Of a DNA stretch of 64,000 bases, positions 43,583-50,803 are shown one piece after another. The stretch's first letter is position 1; every line of letters starts with the position of its first letter. The notes beneath the pieces were generated by a model. The model had not been told where the DNA came from. It searched no databases and saw only the letters and a list, made by a program, of their open reading frames with translations. This stretch comes from Pseudooceanicola sediminis (GTDB lineage: Bacteria; Pseudomonadota; Alphaproteobacteria; Rhodobacterales; Rhodobacteraceae), in assembly GCF_003575965.1 (NCBI RefSeq), contig NZ_QWJJ01000019.1, forward strand, positions 1 through 64,000. Direction: 5' to 3'. The position numbers were made by a program, and so were the translations under genes.

Positions 43583-44275
43583 TCAGATGCCCCAGGCGTA
43601 GTCGGGAATACGGCCCAGGTGCACCGATATCTCGCCAAGACCGTCAATCGCTTCCAGCGCGACCTTGGCCGCGTCTTCCTCGTCGTTGGAATTGACGATA
43701 CCCCAGACGTCGACGCGATTATCAGCGACGACGACGTTCAGGTGAACGGGGTTCAGTCCCGGCACCTGCGCAAGCGCACCCAGGACTATGTCGCGCCTTT
43801 CGTCCTCGCCGGCCTCCGGCCGGACATGCACGATCGGTTGCGCCGCAAGTGCCTGCAACAGATTTGCACGGCTCACGATCCCGACGAGCTTGCCGTCTTC
43901 GACCACGGGCACCCGCTTGATGTGTTTTTTTTCAAGCAGCCGGGCGATCTCCCCAGCGGGCGTGTCAGGTCCCACGGTCGTCAGTTGCGTGGTCATGATA
44001 TCCCTGAGCAGCTGGCCGTGGTCCTTGACGAAATTCCTCGCGTCTGTTTGGGTTTCGGAGAAAAGAGATAACCACCAAGATCGGGTCTCGTCTTTTGCGC
44101 CCTCAACGCGGCGCATCAGATCGCCCTCGCTCACGATGCCCACGAGGCCGTCGGCATCGTCCAGAACCGGAATGGCGCTGATACGGTGTTGCGACATCAG
44201 TTCCGCTGCCTTCTTTACGGTCATGCCTGGCGTTCCGGTAACAACGGTTTTCGTCATGATATCCGATGCATTCAT
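43583..44275 (-). CDS. CBS-pair and BON-domain protein
   Basis: A 230-residue protein with two CBS motifs (~1-60, DIMTKTVVTGTPGMTVKKAAELMSQHRISAIPV; ~90-145, IMTTQLTTVGPDTPAGEIARLLEKKHIKRVPVV) and a C-terminal BON domain (~155-225, ending EISVHLGRIPDYAWG). CBS pairs bind AMP, ADP or ATP, so it may sense energy charge. ATG 44275 is chosen at the first CBS strand. An ECF-type promoter lies at 44352-44377. It heads a two-gene operon with the Rieske gene. Confidence 0.88.
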   Translation of the reverse strand: MNASDIMTKTVVTGTPGMTVKKAAELMSQHRISAIPVLDDADGLVGIVSEGDLMRRVEGAKDETRSWWLSLFSETQTDARNFVKDHGQLLRDIMTTQLTTVGPDTPAGEIARLLEKKHIKRVPVVEDGKLVGIVSRANLLQALAAQPIVHVRPEAGEDERRDIVLGALAQVPGLNPVHLNVVVADNRVDVWGIVNSNDEEDAAKVALEAIDGLGEISVHLGRIPDYAWGI

Positions 44276-44351
44276 GTCTGGTTCGCCTTCCGTGCGCTGC
44301 TTCGCGGCCTCAACACAGGCAAGCGCCTGCATCGGCGGCCACTGATTAAGA

Positions 44352-44377
44352 GACGCGCCAGGCTTCGAAACATTACA
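44352..44377 (-). promoter_or_regulatory. ECF-type promoter for CBS-BON/Rieske
   Basis: On the minus strand TGTAATG (RC of 44371-44377) is followed by 14 bases and GCGTC (RC of 44352-44356), then TCTTAATC. It lies 77 bases upstream of the CBS start. It matches the other sites in both boxes and spacing. Confidence 0.7.
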
Positions 44378-44468
44378 GGTGAGAGCGTCTCCAGGAGCGC
44401 AACGGTCCGCCGACGCGTGCCCAAGACCGCGCGAACCTAGTCTCCTCGGCTCGGTTCCAAGCGAAGCA

Positions 44469-44951
44469 TCAACCGGGATTGCGCCCCTGATCAGCAATCC
44501 GGCACGCCAAACGGCGCATGTAGAAAAGCACGAGCATGGGAACAAACACCCATTGCAGGATCGGGGAAAGACCGGTGCCGAGGACCGGAAGCGTCGGCAT
44601 GTCGGCATCATAGGCCCAGCGGCCCGTCACCTCGGTGTGCAGGTATTCGAGACCTATGGTCGCCATAAGTCCAACCGCAAAAAACACAGCCGGGGCAGCC
44701 ACCTTTTTGTTTGCAATCCAATTGCGGCCTTCGCCCACAAGGGCGGCACACCAGAAAGCCGCCAACGCGATGGCAATATCACCCAGTGTCGCCTTCAGGC
44801 AGATGAGAGTACCGGTGAAGTGTTCGGTCTGGCCGAGGCTCGCAAATAACGGTGCCTGCAAGAGTTCCCACGCGAAATGTCCAAGGAACGACAGGAACAC
44901 AAGATCGACCTCTGGCGGCGGGCGACAGGAACGCGCAACGGTTATGGGCAT
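44469..44951 (-). CDS. Hypothetical membrane protein, ~4 TM
   Basis: A 160-residue integral membrane protein (FLSFLGHFAWELLQAPLF, ATLGDIAIALAAFWCAALV, APAVFFAVGLMATIGLEYL, GLSPILQWVFVPMLVLFYMRR). The HFAWELLQ and GLEYLHTEVTGRWAY motifs are conserved-looking, but I do not recognise the family. Histidines in the helices might bind metal or heme. It diverges from the exported-protein/sigma-factor genes, and an Fnr-like box lies between them. Confidence 0.65.
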   Translation of the reverse strand: MPITVARSCRPPPEVDLVFLSFLGHFAWELLQAPLFASLGQTEHFTGTLICLKATLGDIAIALAAFWCAALVGEGRNWIANKKVAAPAVFFAVGLMATIGLEYLHTEVTGRWAYDADMPTLPVLGTGLSPILQWVFVPMLVLFYMRRLACRIADQGRNPG

Positions 44952-45083
44952 CTGAAACCTGATATCTTCGTGGGAGAACGGGGGCTATGACCCTCCGGCT
45001 AATACCCTGAAACCGATACTGTGAACAGCAAACCAGAAATGGTCACGAGCGGCGTGCTGCCCCAGATTGCTGGTAGTTCAGGA

Positions 45084-45097
45084 TTGACTCAAATCAA
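45084..45097. promoter_or_regulatory. Fnr-type box TTGACTCAAATCAA
   Basis: This matches TTGATnnnnATCAA at nine of ten specified positions (C for T at position 5). It lies in the divergent gap, about 60-70 bases before the exported-protein gene that precedes a sigma factor and ~130 bases before the leftward membrane gene. It could tie the sigma-factor operon to oxygen or nitrosative signals. Confidence 0.5.
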
Positions 45098-45156
45098 AGT
45101 CACGCTTTGGCAATATGTCAAAATCTGACTGCGGGAATCGCGAAGGGCATGGACGC

Positions 45157-45525
45157 ATGTTCAGTACTATGCAGAGAACCTGGGGCGTGAGGATTCGAGC
45201 GGTGACAGCCGCCGTAGCCGTCATGGCGCTTCTCGCCTCTGCATTTGCAGCGCCGCTGGAAATCGATCACCGTGTCCGGTCCACGCAAGCTGCCGCTGTT
45301 TCCGTCGCCAACGTCGGCAGTGACGATGGCGGTCGCGTTCAGCTTGCTTCGAGCACAGAATGCCATGCCGGCCACAGTTGCATGCCCGTGATCATGCCCA
45401 GACTCGAAGTACAGGGTTTGGAGCATTTCGATAGTCCGCTGGGACTTCCCCGCGTGCGGGACTACCTCGCATTAGGGGTTCGGTACCGGCTCTTCCACCC
45501 GCCCCGAATCCTTTCACAGGTCTGA
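45157..45525 (+). CDS. Small exported Cys/His/Met protein before the sigma factor
   Basis: A ~122-residue protein with a signal or anchor helix, IRAVTAAVAVMALLASAFAAP, and a mature part containing TECHAGHSCMPVIMPR, a Cys-His-Cys-Met cluster that could bind copper. I do not recognise the family. ATG 45157 is preferred because GAAGGGC precedes it and the signal is then near the N-terminus; 45115 is in frame. It ends 53 bases before the sigma gene, so a periplasmic sensor or anti-sigma-like partner is possible. Confidence 0.5.
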   Translation: MFSTMQRTWGVRIRAVTAAVAVMALLASAFAAPLEIDHRVRSTQAAAVSVANVGSDDGGRVQLASSTECHAGHSCMPVIMPRLEVQGLEHFDSPLGLPRVRDYLALGVRYRLFHPPRILSQV

Positions 45526-45578
45526 TCGTCGGCACCGGCTCTTCGGTGCTGCTCAACGCCATGTGAAAGGAGCAAGCC

Positions 45579-46199
45579 ATGTACGCTGAACGAATACACA
45601 CATCAACCGAGGTCTCTCGCCACGAAGCCGAGGCCAGACTCATCGAGTGCCGCAACAAGTTTTTGGGATTTCTTCGGAAACGACTGAGAAATCCCCAAGA
45701 TGCCGAGGATATTTTTCAGGAATTCTGCGTCAAGGTGCTGCGCAATCACGCCACCATCAAGAATGGCGAACGACTGGACGCCTGGTTGGCGATCACACTG
45801 AGGCATACCCTGACCGATCACTACCGGCGCCAGGCCACGCGAAGTCAGGCGACCGAAGCCTTTGCGAGCGAGGCAAAGATACTGAGTCCGGAGACCGAGC
45901 CATCGTCCGGGGATGTCGATGAGCCGGCGTGCAGTTGCATTCACGCGGCAATGCAGGACCTGCAACCTGCTCATGCAGAGTTGCTGACGCGCCTCGATCT
46001 GCGCGAAGAATCACGCGACAGGGTCGCAACCGACCTTGCAGTCACTCAGAATGCCTTGCGGGTGCGTGTCCATCGCGCGAGGCTCGCGTTGAAGAAGCGC
46101 ATAGCCGAGATCTGCCCGACTTGCGGTGAAGGTCGGTTCATGCAGTGCGACTGCGATCATTCCCAAGAAATCCACAATCGGACGGAAATGGCGTTCTGA
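45579..46199 (+). CDS. ECF sigma factor with CorE-like cysteine domain, first copy
   Basis: A 206-residue ECF sigma factor. Region 2 is at ~20-85 (FLRKRLRNPQDAEDIFQEFCVKVL, DAWLAITLRHTLTDHYRR) and region 4 at ~125-175 (DRVATDLAVTQNALRVRVHRARLALKKRI). It has a CxC in the linker (C118-S-C120) and a cysteine-rich tail (CPTCGEGRFMQCDCDH). This is the layout of ECF44/CorE factors, in which copper bound to those cysteines switches activity without an anti-sigma factor. GAAAGGAG precedes the ATG. It is followed without gap by a 73-residue frame and a mini-sigma gene. Confidence 0.87.
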   Translation: MYAERIHTSTEVSRHEAEARLIECRNKFLGFLRKRLRNPQDAEDIFQEFCVKVLRNHATIKNGERLDAWLAITLRHTLTDHYRRQATRSQATEAFASEAKILSPETEPSSGDVDEPACSCIHAAMQDLQPAHAELLTRLDLREESRDRVATDLAVTQNALRVRVHRARLALKKRIAEICPTCGEGRFMQCDCDHSQEIHNRTEMAF

Positions 46200-46421
46200 A
46201 TGTCGGGAATTTCCAAAATGCGCTTCTTCCAATTGACGATCGCCTCTATTGCGAAGGCTCCGACGATTGGGCGAAGCGAGGTCAGTCAAGAGCTTGATCC
46301 GTTTAGTCGTATCATCAGGCGGCGCGGGACCCCCGGTCGGAATCCGCAGGTACGTGTCGCGCGTTCGATGGCCGCGCAGGAACGGCTCGGTCGGGATTCG
46401 ATCCGGGGAGTGATCCGATGA
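46200..46421 (+). CDS. Possible coupled 73-aa basic protein between sigma genes
   Basis: The ATG directly follows the sigma stop (TGAATG), and the stop overlaps the next start as ATGA, so position argues for coupled translation. The product is basic (SRIIRRRGTPGRNPQVRVARS) with no recognisable domain, and its codon pattern is not strongly coding. It could be a spacer through which ribosomes pass to reach the mini-sigma gene. Confidence 0.35.
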   Translation: MSGISKMRFFQLTIASIAKAPTIGRSEVSQELDPFSRIIRRRGTPGRNPQVRVARSMAAQERLGRDSIRGVIR

Positions 46422-46720
46422 AATCAGTCGGCAATCCCGATCCGATTGGCGATGATGAGCTAGAAGCGCTGATCTGCGACTGCATTGAAATACTGTTTCA
46501 GACACTTCCCGCGGATCAGGCAAGCATTGTTCGTGCTATCGATCTGGAGGGCGCGTCACCCCAGTCTGTTGCCGACACTCTGGGGCTGGGCCTGGGCGAT
46601 GTCGCCACGGTTCTTGCGTTAGGGCGGCAGGGCCTGAAGGCCACGTTTGGCGAGATGTCCAGGATCTGCCCCGTGCACGGCCTGGCTGGCTGCGAGTGCC
46701 ATCGCATAGGCGACGACTGA
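46418..46720 (+). CDS. Mini-sigma: ECF44-like region 4 without region 2, first copy
   Basis: A 100-residue protein that resembles the C-terminal half of the adjacent CorE-like sigma factor. A CDC pair (C20, C22) is followed by a region-4-like helix-turn-helix (PADQASIVRAIDLEGASPQSVADTLGLGLGDVATVLALGRQGLKATF) and a cysteine tail, CPVHGLAGCEC. Region 2, which binds core polymerase and the -10 element, is absent. It could bind the -35 element or the metal and modulate the full sigma factor. GGGGAG precedes its ATG. Confidence 0.7.
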   Translation: MKSVGNPDPIGDDELEALICDCIEILFQTLPADQASIVRAIDLEGASPQSVADTLGLGLGDVATVLALGRQGLKATFGEMSRICPVHGLAGCECHRIGDD

Positions 46721-46738
46721 ATCTGGTCCCCTGTTGGC

Positions 46739-46764
46739 TGTAACGCCGGGGCGCCGAATGCGTC
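46739..46764 (+). promoter_or_regulatory. ECF-type promoter for the second CCG peptide operon
   Basis: TGTAACG (46739-46745), 14 bases, then GCGTC (46760-46764). The site lies 41 bases upstream of the CCG-peptide ATG. It heads the rightward run of CCG peptide, small membrane protein, patatin, cytochrome c, small membrane protein and DUF6629. Confidence 0.72.
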
Positions 46765-46804
46765 CTTACAATACAAGGATAAGTCACTGACGAAGGGTTT
46801 TACT

Positions 46805-46990
46805 ATGAGCAAGACAGATGCGCCATCCAAGACGCAAGGCAGCTGCTGCTGCGGGTCGTCAACCGACAGCTCGAAAAACACCGCTTCCGAGACCAGGGAG
46901 GCGGCGGCGGCAGGTAGGCTGAGCAACGAGGCAAGAGAAACCGCAACCGAGCGGTCCAACGTCTGCTGCGGCGGTCACGGGTCGCAATGA
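46805..46990 (+). CDS. Small CC(C)G cysteine peptide, second copy
   Basis: A 61-residue peptide with SCCCGSS near residue 13 and CCGGHG at the C-terminus, the same two-cluster design as the peptide at 42596-42766, though the linkers (here Thr/Glu/Ala-rich) are unrelated. Both lie ~35-40 bases after an ECF-type promoter. A metal-binding or buffering role is inferred from the cysteines and from the CorE-like regulator nearby. Confidence 0.65.
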   Translation: MSKTDAPSKTQGSCCCGSSTDSSKNTASETREAAAAGRLSNEARETATERSNVCCGGHGSQ

Positions 46991-47033
46991 ATTCGCCACT
47001 TCCACGGGTTCAAAAAATCAAAGGAGACCAACC

Positions 47034-47180
47034 ATGCCATTCATCATGTTCCTTTTCGCGAGCGGCCTGACCGTCGTTCTGATGCTCTACGGCTTTCGGA
47101 ATCGCGGTGAAATTCTGGCTTTGGCAAGCGTCAGATACGCCTTCGGAAAACCCGCTGCGCGGTTGCGGAAGCAATTCTGA
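47034..47180 (+). CDS. 48-aa single-helix membrane protein
   Basis: AAGGAG lies seven bases before the ATG. The peptide starts PFIMFLFASGLTVVLMLYGF, a single membrane helix, and ends with a basic cytoplasmic tail (KPAARLRKQF). It lies 43 bases after the CCG-peptide gene on the same transcript. I do not recognise it. The ribosome site and clean membrane helix support a real gene. Confidence 0.55.
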   Translation: MPFIMFLFASGLTVVLMLYGFRNRGEILALASVRYAFGKPAARLRKQF

Positions 47181-47341
47181 TGCGCCGGGGACTGCCACCG
47201 CTCTTGCGGCATTTCCGATGACACCGGGGATGCTAAGGGCGCGGAGCATCCGCCCCACGCCTGGGTGGACAGGGCGAATTGCGGGCAGGCCTATCTGGCA
47301 GGGATTTACCCATCGCCTTGAGCGCTGTGGAGCGAACCGCG

Positions 47342-48268
47342 ATGCGCGCTGAAACGCGCCGTGCGCCCCACCTCGGGCTGGTTCTGTCCGGGGGAGGCGC
47401 GCGTGGATACGCGCACGCGGGCGCGCTGCGGGCTCTCAACCACCTTGGTATTTTTCCCGGTGTTCTTGTTGGCGTGTCGATGGGGGCCGTCGTCGGGGCG
47501 ACATATGCGCTGAACGACGATTGGTACGGCGCACTGGTTGACATGGACATATCCGGGTTTCCTCCGTGGCCGAATTTTTCAGAACCCGGAGTATTCAATT
47601 ACGTCAAGAACCTGCGGGTCGCTCAAAAGGCAATCACGGGGATGTATTTTGGCTGGGGCGTCGGGCAGCCGACCGTTGAATGGGGCAGGACCATGTTTTC
47701 GAACCTGACCCTGGGTAAGCCGCTCGAAGCCGGGCGCATACCCGTCCTCGCGACGGCGACCGACATCGTGAGCGGTGAGCGCGTCGTTCTGGAAACCGGG
47801 CCGACGGCGGACGCGCTTTACGCGAGCGCAGCCTTGGCAGGCATCCTGCCACCCGCCGAGATGGACGGACGCATTCTGGTCGATGGCGGCTACTGCGACC
47901 TTGCGCCTGTCGATGTGGCGCGGGCGGCCGGGGCAGAAATTGTGATTGTGGTGGATGCCGCGACAAATTTCGAGGCGAAGAAGCCAGCCAATGGCTTGCA
48001 GGCGATGTTTCGAGCCATCGAGATCTGCCAGAACGAACATACACATCTTCGGTTCATGCCAGCGGACATGATCATTCGCCCGGTAATTGACCCGCCTGTT
48101 GGAGTGCTCGAGTTCGAAAACAAGCGCCGATGCACAGCAGCGGGTGCACGCGCTGTCTTGCGCTCTCGCGCCGAAATCCGGCGGCTGACCCAAAGGGTTG
48201 AGCCAGAGGTGTTCGCTCCAACCACCCCCGAAGCGCAATGCAACACCGAAGAAAGGAACAGACCATGA
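47342..48268 (+). CDS. Patatin-like phospholipase (RssA type)
   Basis: A 308-residue patatin-family hydrolase. The oxyanion motif LVLSGGGARGYAHAG, the nucleophile elbow GVSMG and the catalytic VDGGY are all present. There is no signal peptide, so it is cytoplasmic or membrane-associated. ATG 47342 is chosen with GGAG upstream; the frame extends upstream to a TTG at 47279. It overlaps the cytochrome gene by 4 bases. It could release fatty acids from phospholipid, a partner activity for cfa and FabI in the same island. Confidence 0.9.
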   Translation: MRAETRRAPHLGLVLSGGGARGYAHAGALRALNHLGIFPGVLVGVSMGAVVGATYALNDDWYGALVDMDISGFPPWPNFSEPGVFNYVKNLRVAQKAITGMYFGWGVGQPTVEWGRTMFSNLTLGKPLEAGRIPVLATATDIVSGERVVLETGPTADALYASAALAGILPPAEMDGRILVDGGYCDLAPVDVARAAGAEIVIVVDAATNFEAKKPANGLQAMFRAIEICQNEHTHLRFMPADMIIRPVIDPPVGVLEFENKRRCTAAGARAVLRSRAEIRRLTQRVEPEVFAPTTPEAQCNTEERNRP

Positions 48269-48753
48269 CAATCATCAAGACATGCCTTGCTGCGACCTTT
48301 GTGGCCGCATTTGCGTTGCCGTCCTTGGCGGACAGCCACAATGCTTCCGGGACGATGATGGGGGCAGGACTGCTCTTGCCAGAGATGAATGCACAGGAAG
48401 GTCGCCGGCTGTTCGCGGCGAAGGGGTGTGTTGTCTGCCACTCGATCAACGGAGTCGGCGGGACCGACGCGCCGATGCTGGACGCGGAATTCATGGACTC
48501 TCCGATGAATCCGTTCGAGTTTGCTGCGCGCATGTGGCAAGGCGCCGAGGCGATGGTCGCGTTGCAGCGCGACGAGCTTGGCGATGTGATCGAACTGAAT
48601 GGCGAGGAACTGGCCGAGATCATTGCCTTTGTTCACGACCCCGACGAACAGGCAAAGTTCTCGAACGCGGACATCCCCGAAAACATCGAGGCGATGATGG
48701 GCCATATGGAGGGCGATGCGGCGCATGCGGATACCGAAGAGCAACATGACTAG
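48265..48753 (+). CDS. Periplasmic c-type cytochrome with acidic His tail
   Basis: A 162-residue mono-heme cytochrome c. The signal peptide (IIKTCLAATFVAAFALPSLAD) is followed by the heme motif GCVVCHSINGVGG. The second half is acidic and Met/His-rich (AMMGHMEGDAAHADTEEQHD). The ATG overlaps the patatin stop (ATGA). It may carry electrons between periplasmic copper or quinone enzymes and an oxidase. A frame of 28 codons (48746-48832) bridges it to the next small gene. Confidence 0.88.
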   Translation: MTIIKTCLAATFVAAFALPSLADSHNASGTMMGAGLLLPEMNAQEGRRLFAAKGCVVCHSINGVGGTDAPMLDAEFMDSPMNPFEFAARMWQGAEAMVALQRDELGDVIELNGEELAEIIAFVHDPDEQAKFSNADIPENIEAMMGHMEGDAAHADTEEQHD

Positions 48754-48832
48754 TCCGGAGCGTGTGCCGACCGTCTCCGAAGCCGCGCGTGCGCCGGTCG
48801 TCCTCAATGCGATTTCGGAACGCGGAGGGTGA

Positions 48833-49003
48833 ATGTCAGGTCGCGGGACGGATTTTGGCAGCACGTTCCCACCGCCGCGGTTCAATGGCAAAGGGCTTGA
48901 TCAGCCCGGGCGTGATGTCGGTACGGGTCCCGGCGCGATGATCGCGCTCTTTGCGGCCTTCGGCATCGCGGCTGTTTTTGTTTGCGAGCGGATGTATCTT
49001 TAA
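48833..49003 (+). CDS. 56-aa single-helix membrane protein
   Basis: GGAGGGTGA leads directly into the ATG. A polar Gly/Pro-rich N-terminus (GTDFGSTFPPPRFNGKG) precedes one membrane helix, MIALFAAFGIAAVFVCERMYL. The layout resembles small subunits attached to respiratory or cytochrome complexes, but no family is recognised. It follows the cytochrome c gene on the same strand. Confidence 0.5.
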   Translation: MSGRGTDFGSTFPPPRFNGKGLDQPGRDVGTGPGAMIALFAAFGIAAVFVCERMYL

Positions 49004-49080
49004 CTCTGGACCGCACCACTGGGCCAAGCCTGTCCCTGCCGCAACGGCACGGTCCAACTGCAAAGGCGAGGATTTTCAGG

Positions 49081-49767
49081 ATGTGTCTTTCCCAGACCGT
49101 CAGTTTCGCGGCAAGCGTCTTTCTTGTTGGTGGCGGTGCTTTTGCGGTTACAAAGGCGTGGCAAATCAACAGGCGCTACCTGCCGGTTGCCCTCATGCCG
49201 CTATTTGCGGGCCTGCAACAGTTCATGGAAGGCAACGTATGGTGGGGCGTCAATACCGGCAATCCCGGCGCAACGCTGATGGGCGCTTTGGGATTCATCT
49301 TTTTCACCTGGTTCATGTGGCCGTTCTGGATTCCGCTTTCCAGCTACGTGCTGGAGCCGAACGGCAGCCGTCGGCGCCCCTATATGCTGGCGATGACTTT
49401 GGCGGGGCTGGCCTTCGGATTGGCTCTCTATGTCCCGCATCTGACCAATCCGGAGTGGATTCAGGTAACTGTCAATCAGGATTCACTGGCCTATGAGGGC
49501 ACCATGATCCTGGACTATCTGATGCCACGCGAATTGACTTATGTGATCTACCTGATCCTGATCATTGTGCCGCCGCTGATTTCGACCTATCTGCACATGC
49601 GCTGGTTCGCCCTGACCATCGTGGCGGTGGTCGTCGTCGATATCCTGTTTCTTCGCTACGCCTATATCTCGTTCTTCTGTCTGCTTGCGGGGCTTGGCAC
49701 GCTACACCTCATCTACATCATCGCCCGCAACAAGTGCGCGCGAGAATGTCCTATGTTGTTTGCCTAG
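49081..49767 (+). CDS. DUF6629-type membrane protein, 7 TM
   Basis: A 228-residue protein with about seven membrane helices. It starts CLSQTVSFAASVFLVGGGAFA and then has PVALMPLFAGLQQFMEGNVWW, the conserved core of DUF6629. Later helices contain VIYLILIIVPPLISTYLHMRWFAL. ATG 49081 is chosen as the start of the conserved segment. It ends the rightward operon, before a 220-base gap holding only a short CGCCGTCAG tandem. The function is unknown. Confidence 0.75.
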   Translation: MCLSQTVSFAASVFLVGGGAFAVTKAWQINRRYLPVALMPLFAGLQQFMEGNVWWGVNTGNPGATLMGALGFIFFTWFMWPFWIPLSSYVLEPNGSRRRPYMLAMTLAGLAFGLALYVPHLTNPEWIQVTVNQDSLAYEGTMILDYLMPRELTYVIYLILIIVPPLISTYLHMRWFALTIVAVVVVDILFLRYAYISFFCLLAGLGTLHLIYIIARNKCARECPMLFA

Positions 49768-49990
49768 ATGCGGTCCGGGTTTGTGGCGCCGTCAGCGCCG
49801 TCAGCGCCGGCTTGCGCCTATCTCGAGTAGTCAATGCCTCGAAGCCGACGATAACGTCCAGAAGTTCGGCGGTGATTTCTGACTGACGGACCGATCTCGC
49901 ATCAGCGAGCAATTCCGAATTTGCCTTTGGTGACGTTCTTTTCGTCTTCCTTCTAGTCTTTGCCCGGGCGCGTGGCGCGCGGAGCCGTGA

Positions 49991-50803
49991 TCAGTGAAAG
50001 ATCATGCCATCGACGTGAAACCCGGCATCGACATGCAGGATCTCGCCGGTGATGGCGGTTGTATGGTCGCTGACCAGCAGCAGGGCGGCGCGTCCCACTT
50101 CGTCGGCGGTCACGGTGCGTCGCAGCGGTGATTTGGCCTCGGTCTCGCGGATCAGTTCGTCGAAATGCTCGATGCCGGATGCCGCGCGGGTCTTGATCGC
50201 CCCGGCGGAGATCGCATTGACGCGAATACCCTTTGGCCCCAGTTCATGCGCCAGATAACGCACGGAAGCCTCGAGCGCGGCCTTGACCGGACCCATCAAG
50301 TTGTAGTGATCCACGACCTTCTCGGCCCCGAGAAAACTTAACGTGGTGAGGCTGCCGCCCCGCGCCATGAGGGGCTCAGCCAACTTGGCCATGCGGATGA
50401 AGGAATGGCAGGATATTTGCATTGCTTGCGCAAAGCCGGTCGCCGAACTGTCCACCAGCCGTCCGTGCAGGTCCGCGGCCGGGGCCCAGGCGATGGCATG
50501 CACCAGAAAATCGAGTCTCCCCCAAGTAGAGGTGATGCGCTCGAAGACCGCCTCGAGCTGGCCGTCGCGGGAGACATCGCAAGGCGCCAGGATTGGGGCG
50601 TCGATCGACTGTGCCAATGGCTCCACATGCGGGCGTGCCTTGTCGTTGAGATAGGTCACGGCGAGCTCCGCGCCCGCGGCGTGGCAATTGCGCGCCGCCG
50701 CCCAAGCCAGACTGTGTTCGTTGGCAATACCGATCACGAGGCCCTTCTTGCCGTTCATGTCGAGTGACCAGTTGGTGCCGGGGGCATGGGTTGCATTTGT
50801 CAT
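49991..50803 (-). CDS. fabI: Enoyl-[acyl-carrier-protein] reductase FabI
   Basis: A 270-residue short-chain dehydrogenase of the FabI type. NAD-binding GLVIGIANEHSLAWAAA, LVHAIAWAP in place of the typical SxA, and the catalytic pair in HYNLMGPVKAALE (Tyr-x6-Lys) are visible. ATG 50803 has GGAGG and overlaps the phosphotransacetylase stop by 4 bases. It is the last gene of the DUF5676-DUF3141-DUF2933-ack-pta-fabI operon and is probably an accessory copy linking acetyl-CoA to fatty-acid synthesis. Confidence 0.92.
   Translation of the reverse strand: MTNATHAPGTNWSLDMNGKKGLVIGIANEHSLAWAAARNCHAAGAELAVTYLNDKARPHVEPLAQSIDAPILAPCDVSRDGQLEAVFERITSTWGRLDFLVHAIAWAPAADLHGRLVDSSATGFAQAMQISCHSFIRMAKLAEPLMARGGSLTTLSFLGAEKVVDHYNLMGPVKAALEASVRYLAHELGPKGIRVNAISAGAIKTRAASGIEHFDELIRETEAKSPLRRTVTADEVGRAALLLVSDHTTAITGEILHVDAGFHVDGMIFH

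Noticed and set aside
44928-44966. CAACG followed by CTGATATC on the + strand, resembling the extended ECF promoter
   Set aside because: The CGTC box is missing and the spacing is one base short; the only rightward gene starts about 190 bases away.
49790-49815. CGCCGTCAG tandem after the DUF6629 gene as a repeat array
   Set aside because: Only two to three short units are present, too few to be a CRISPR or iteron array.
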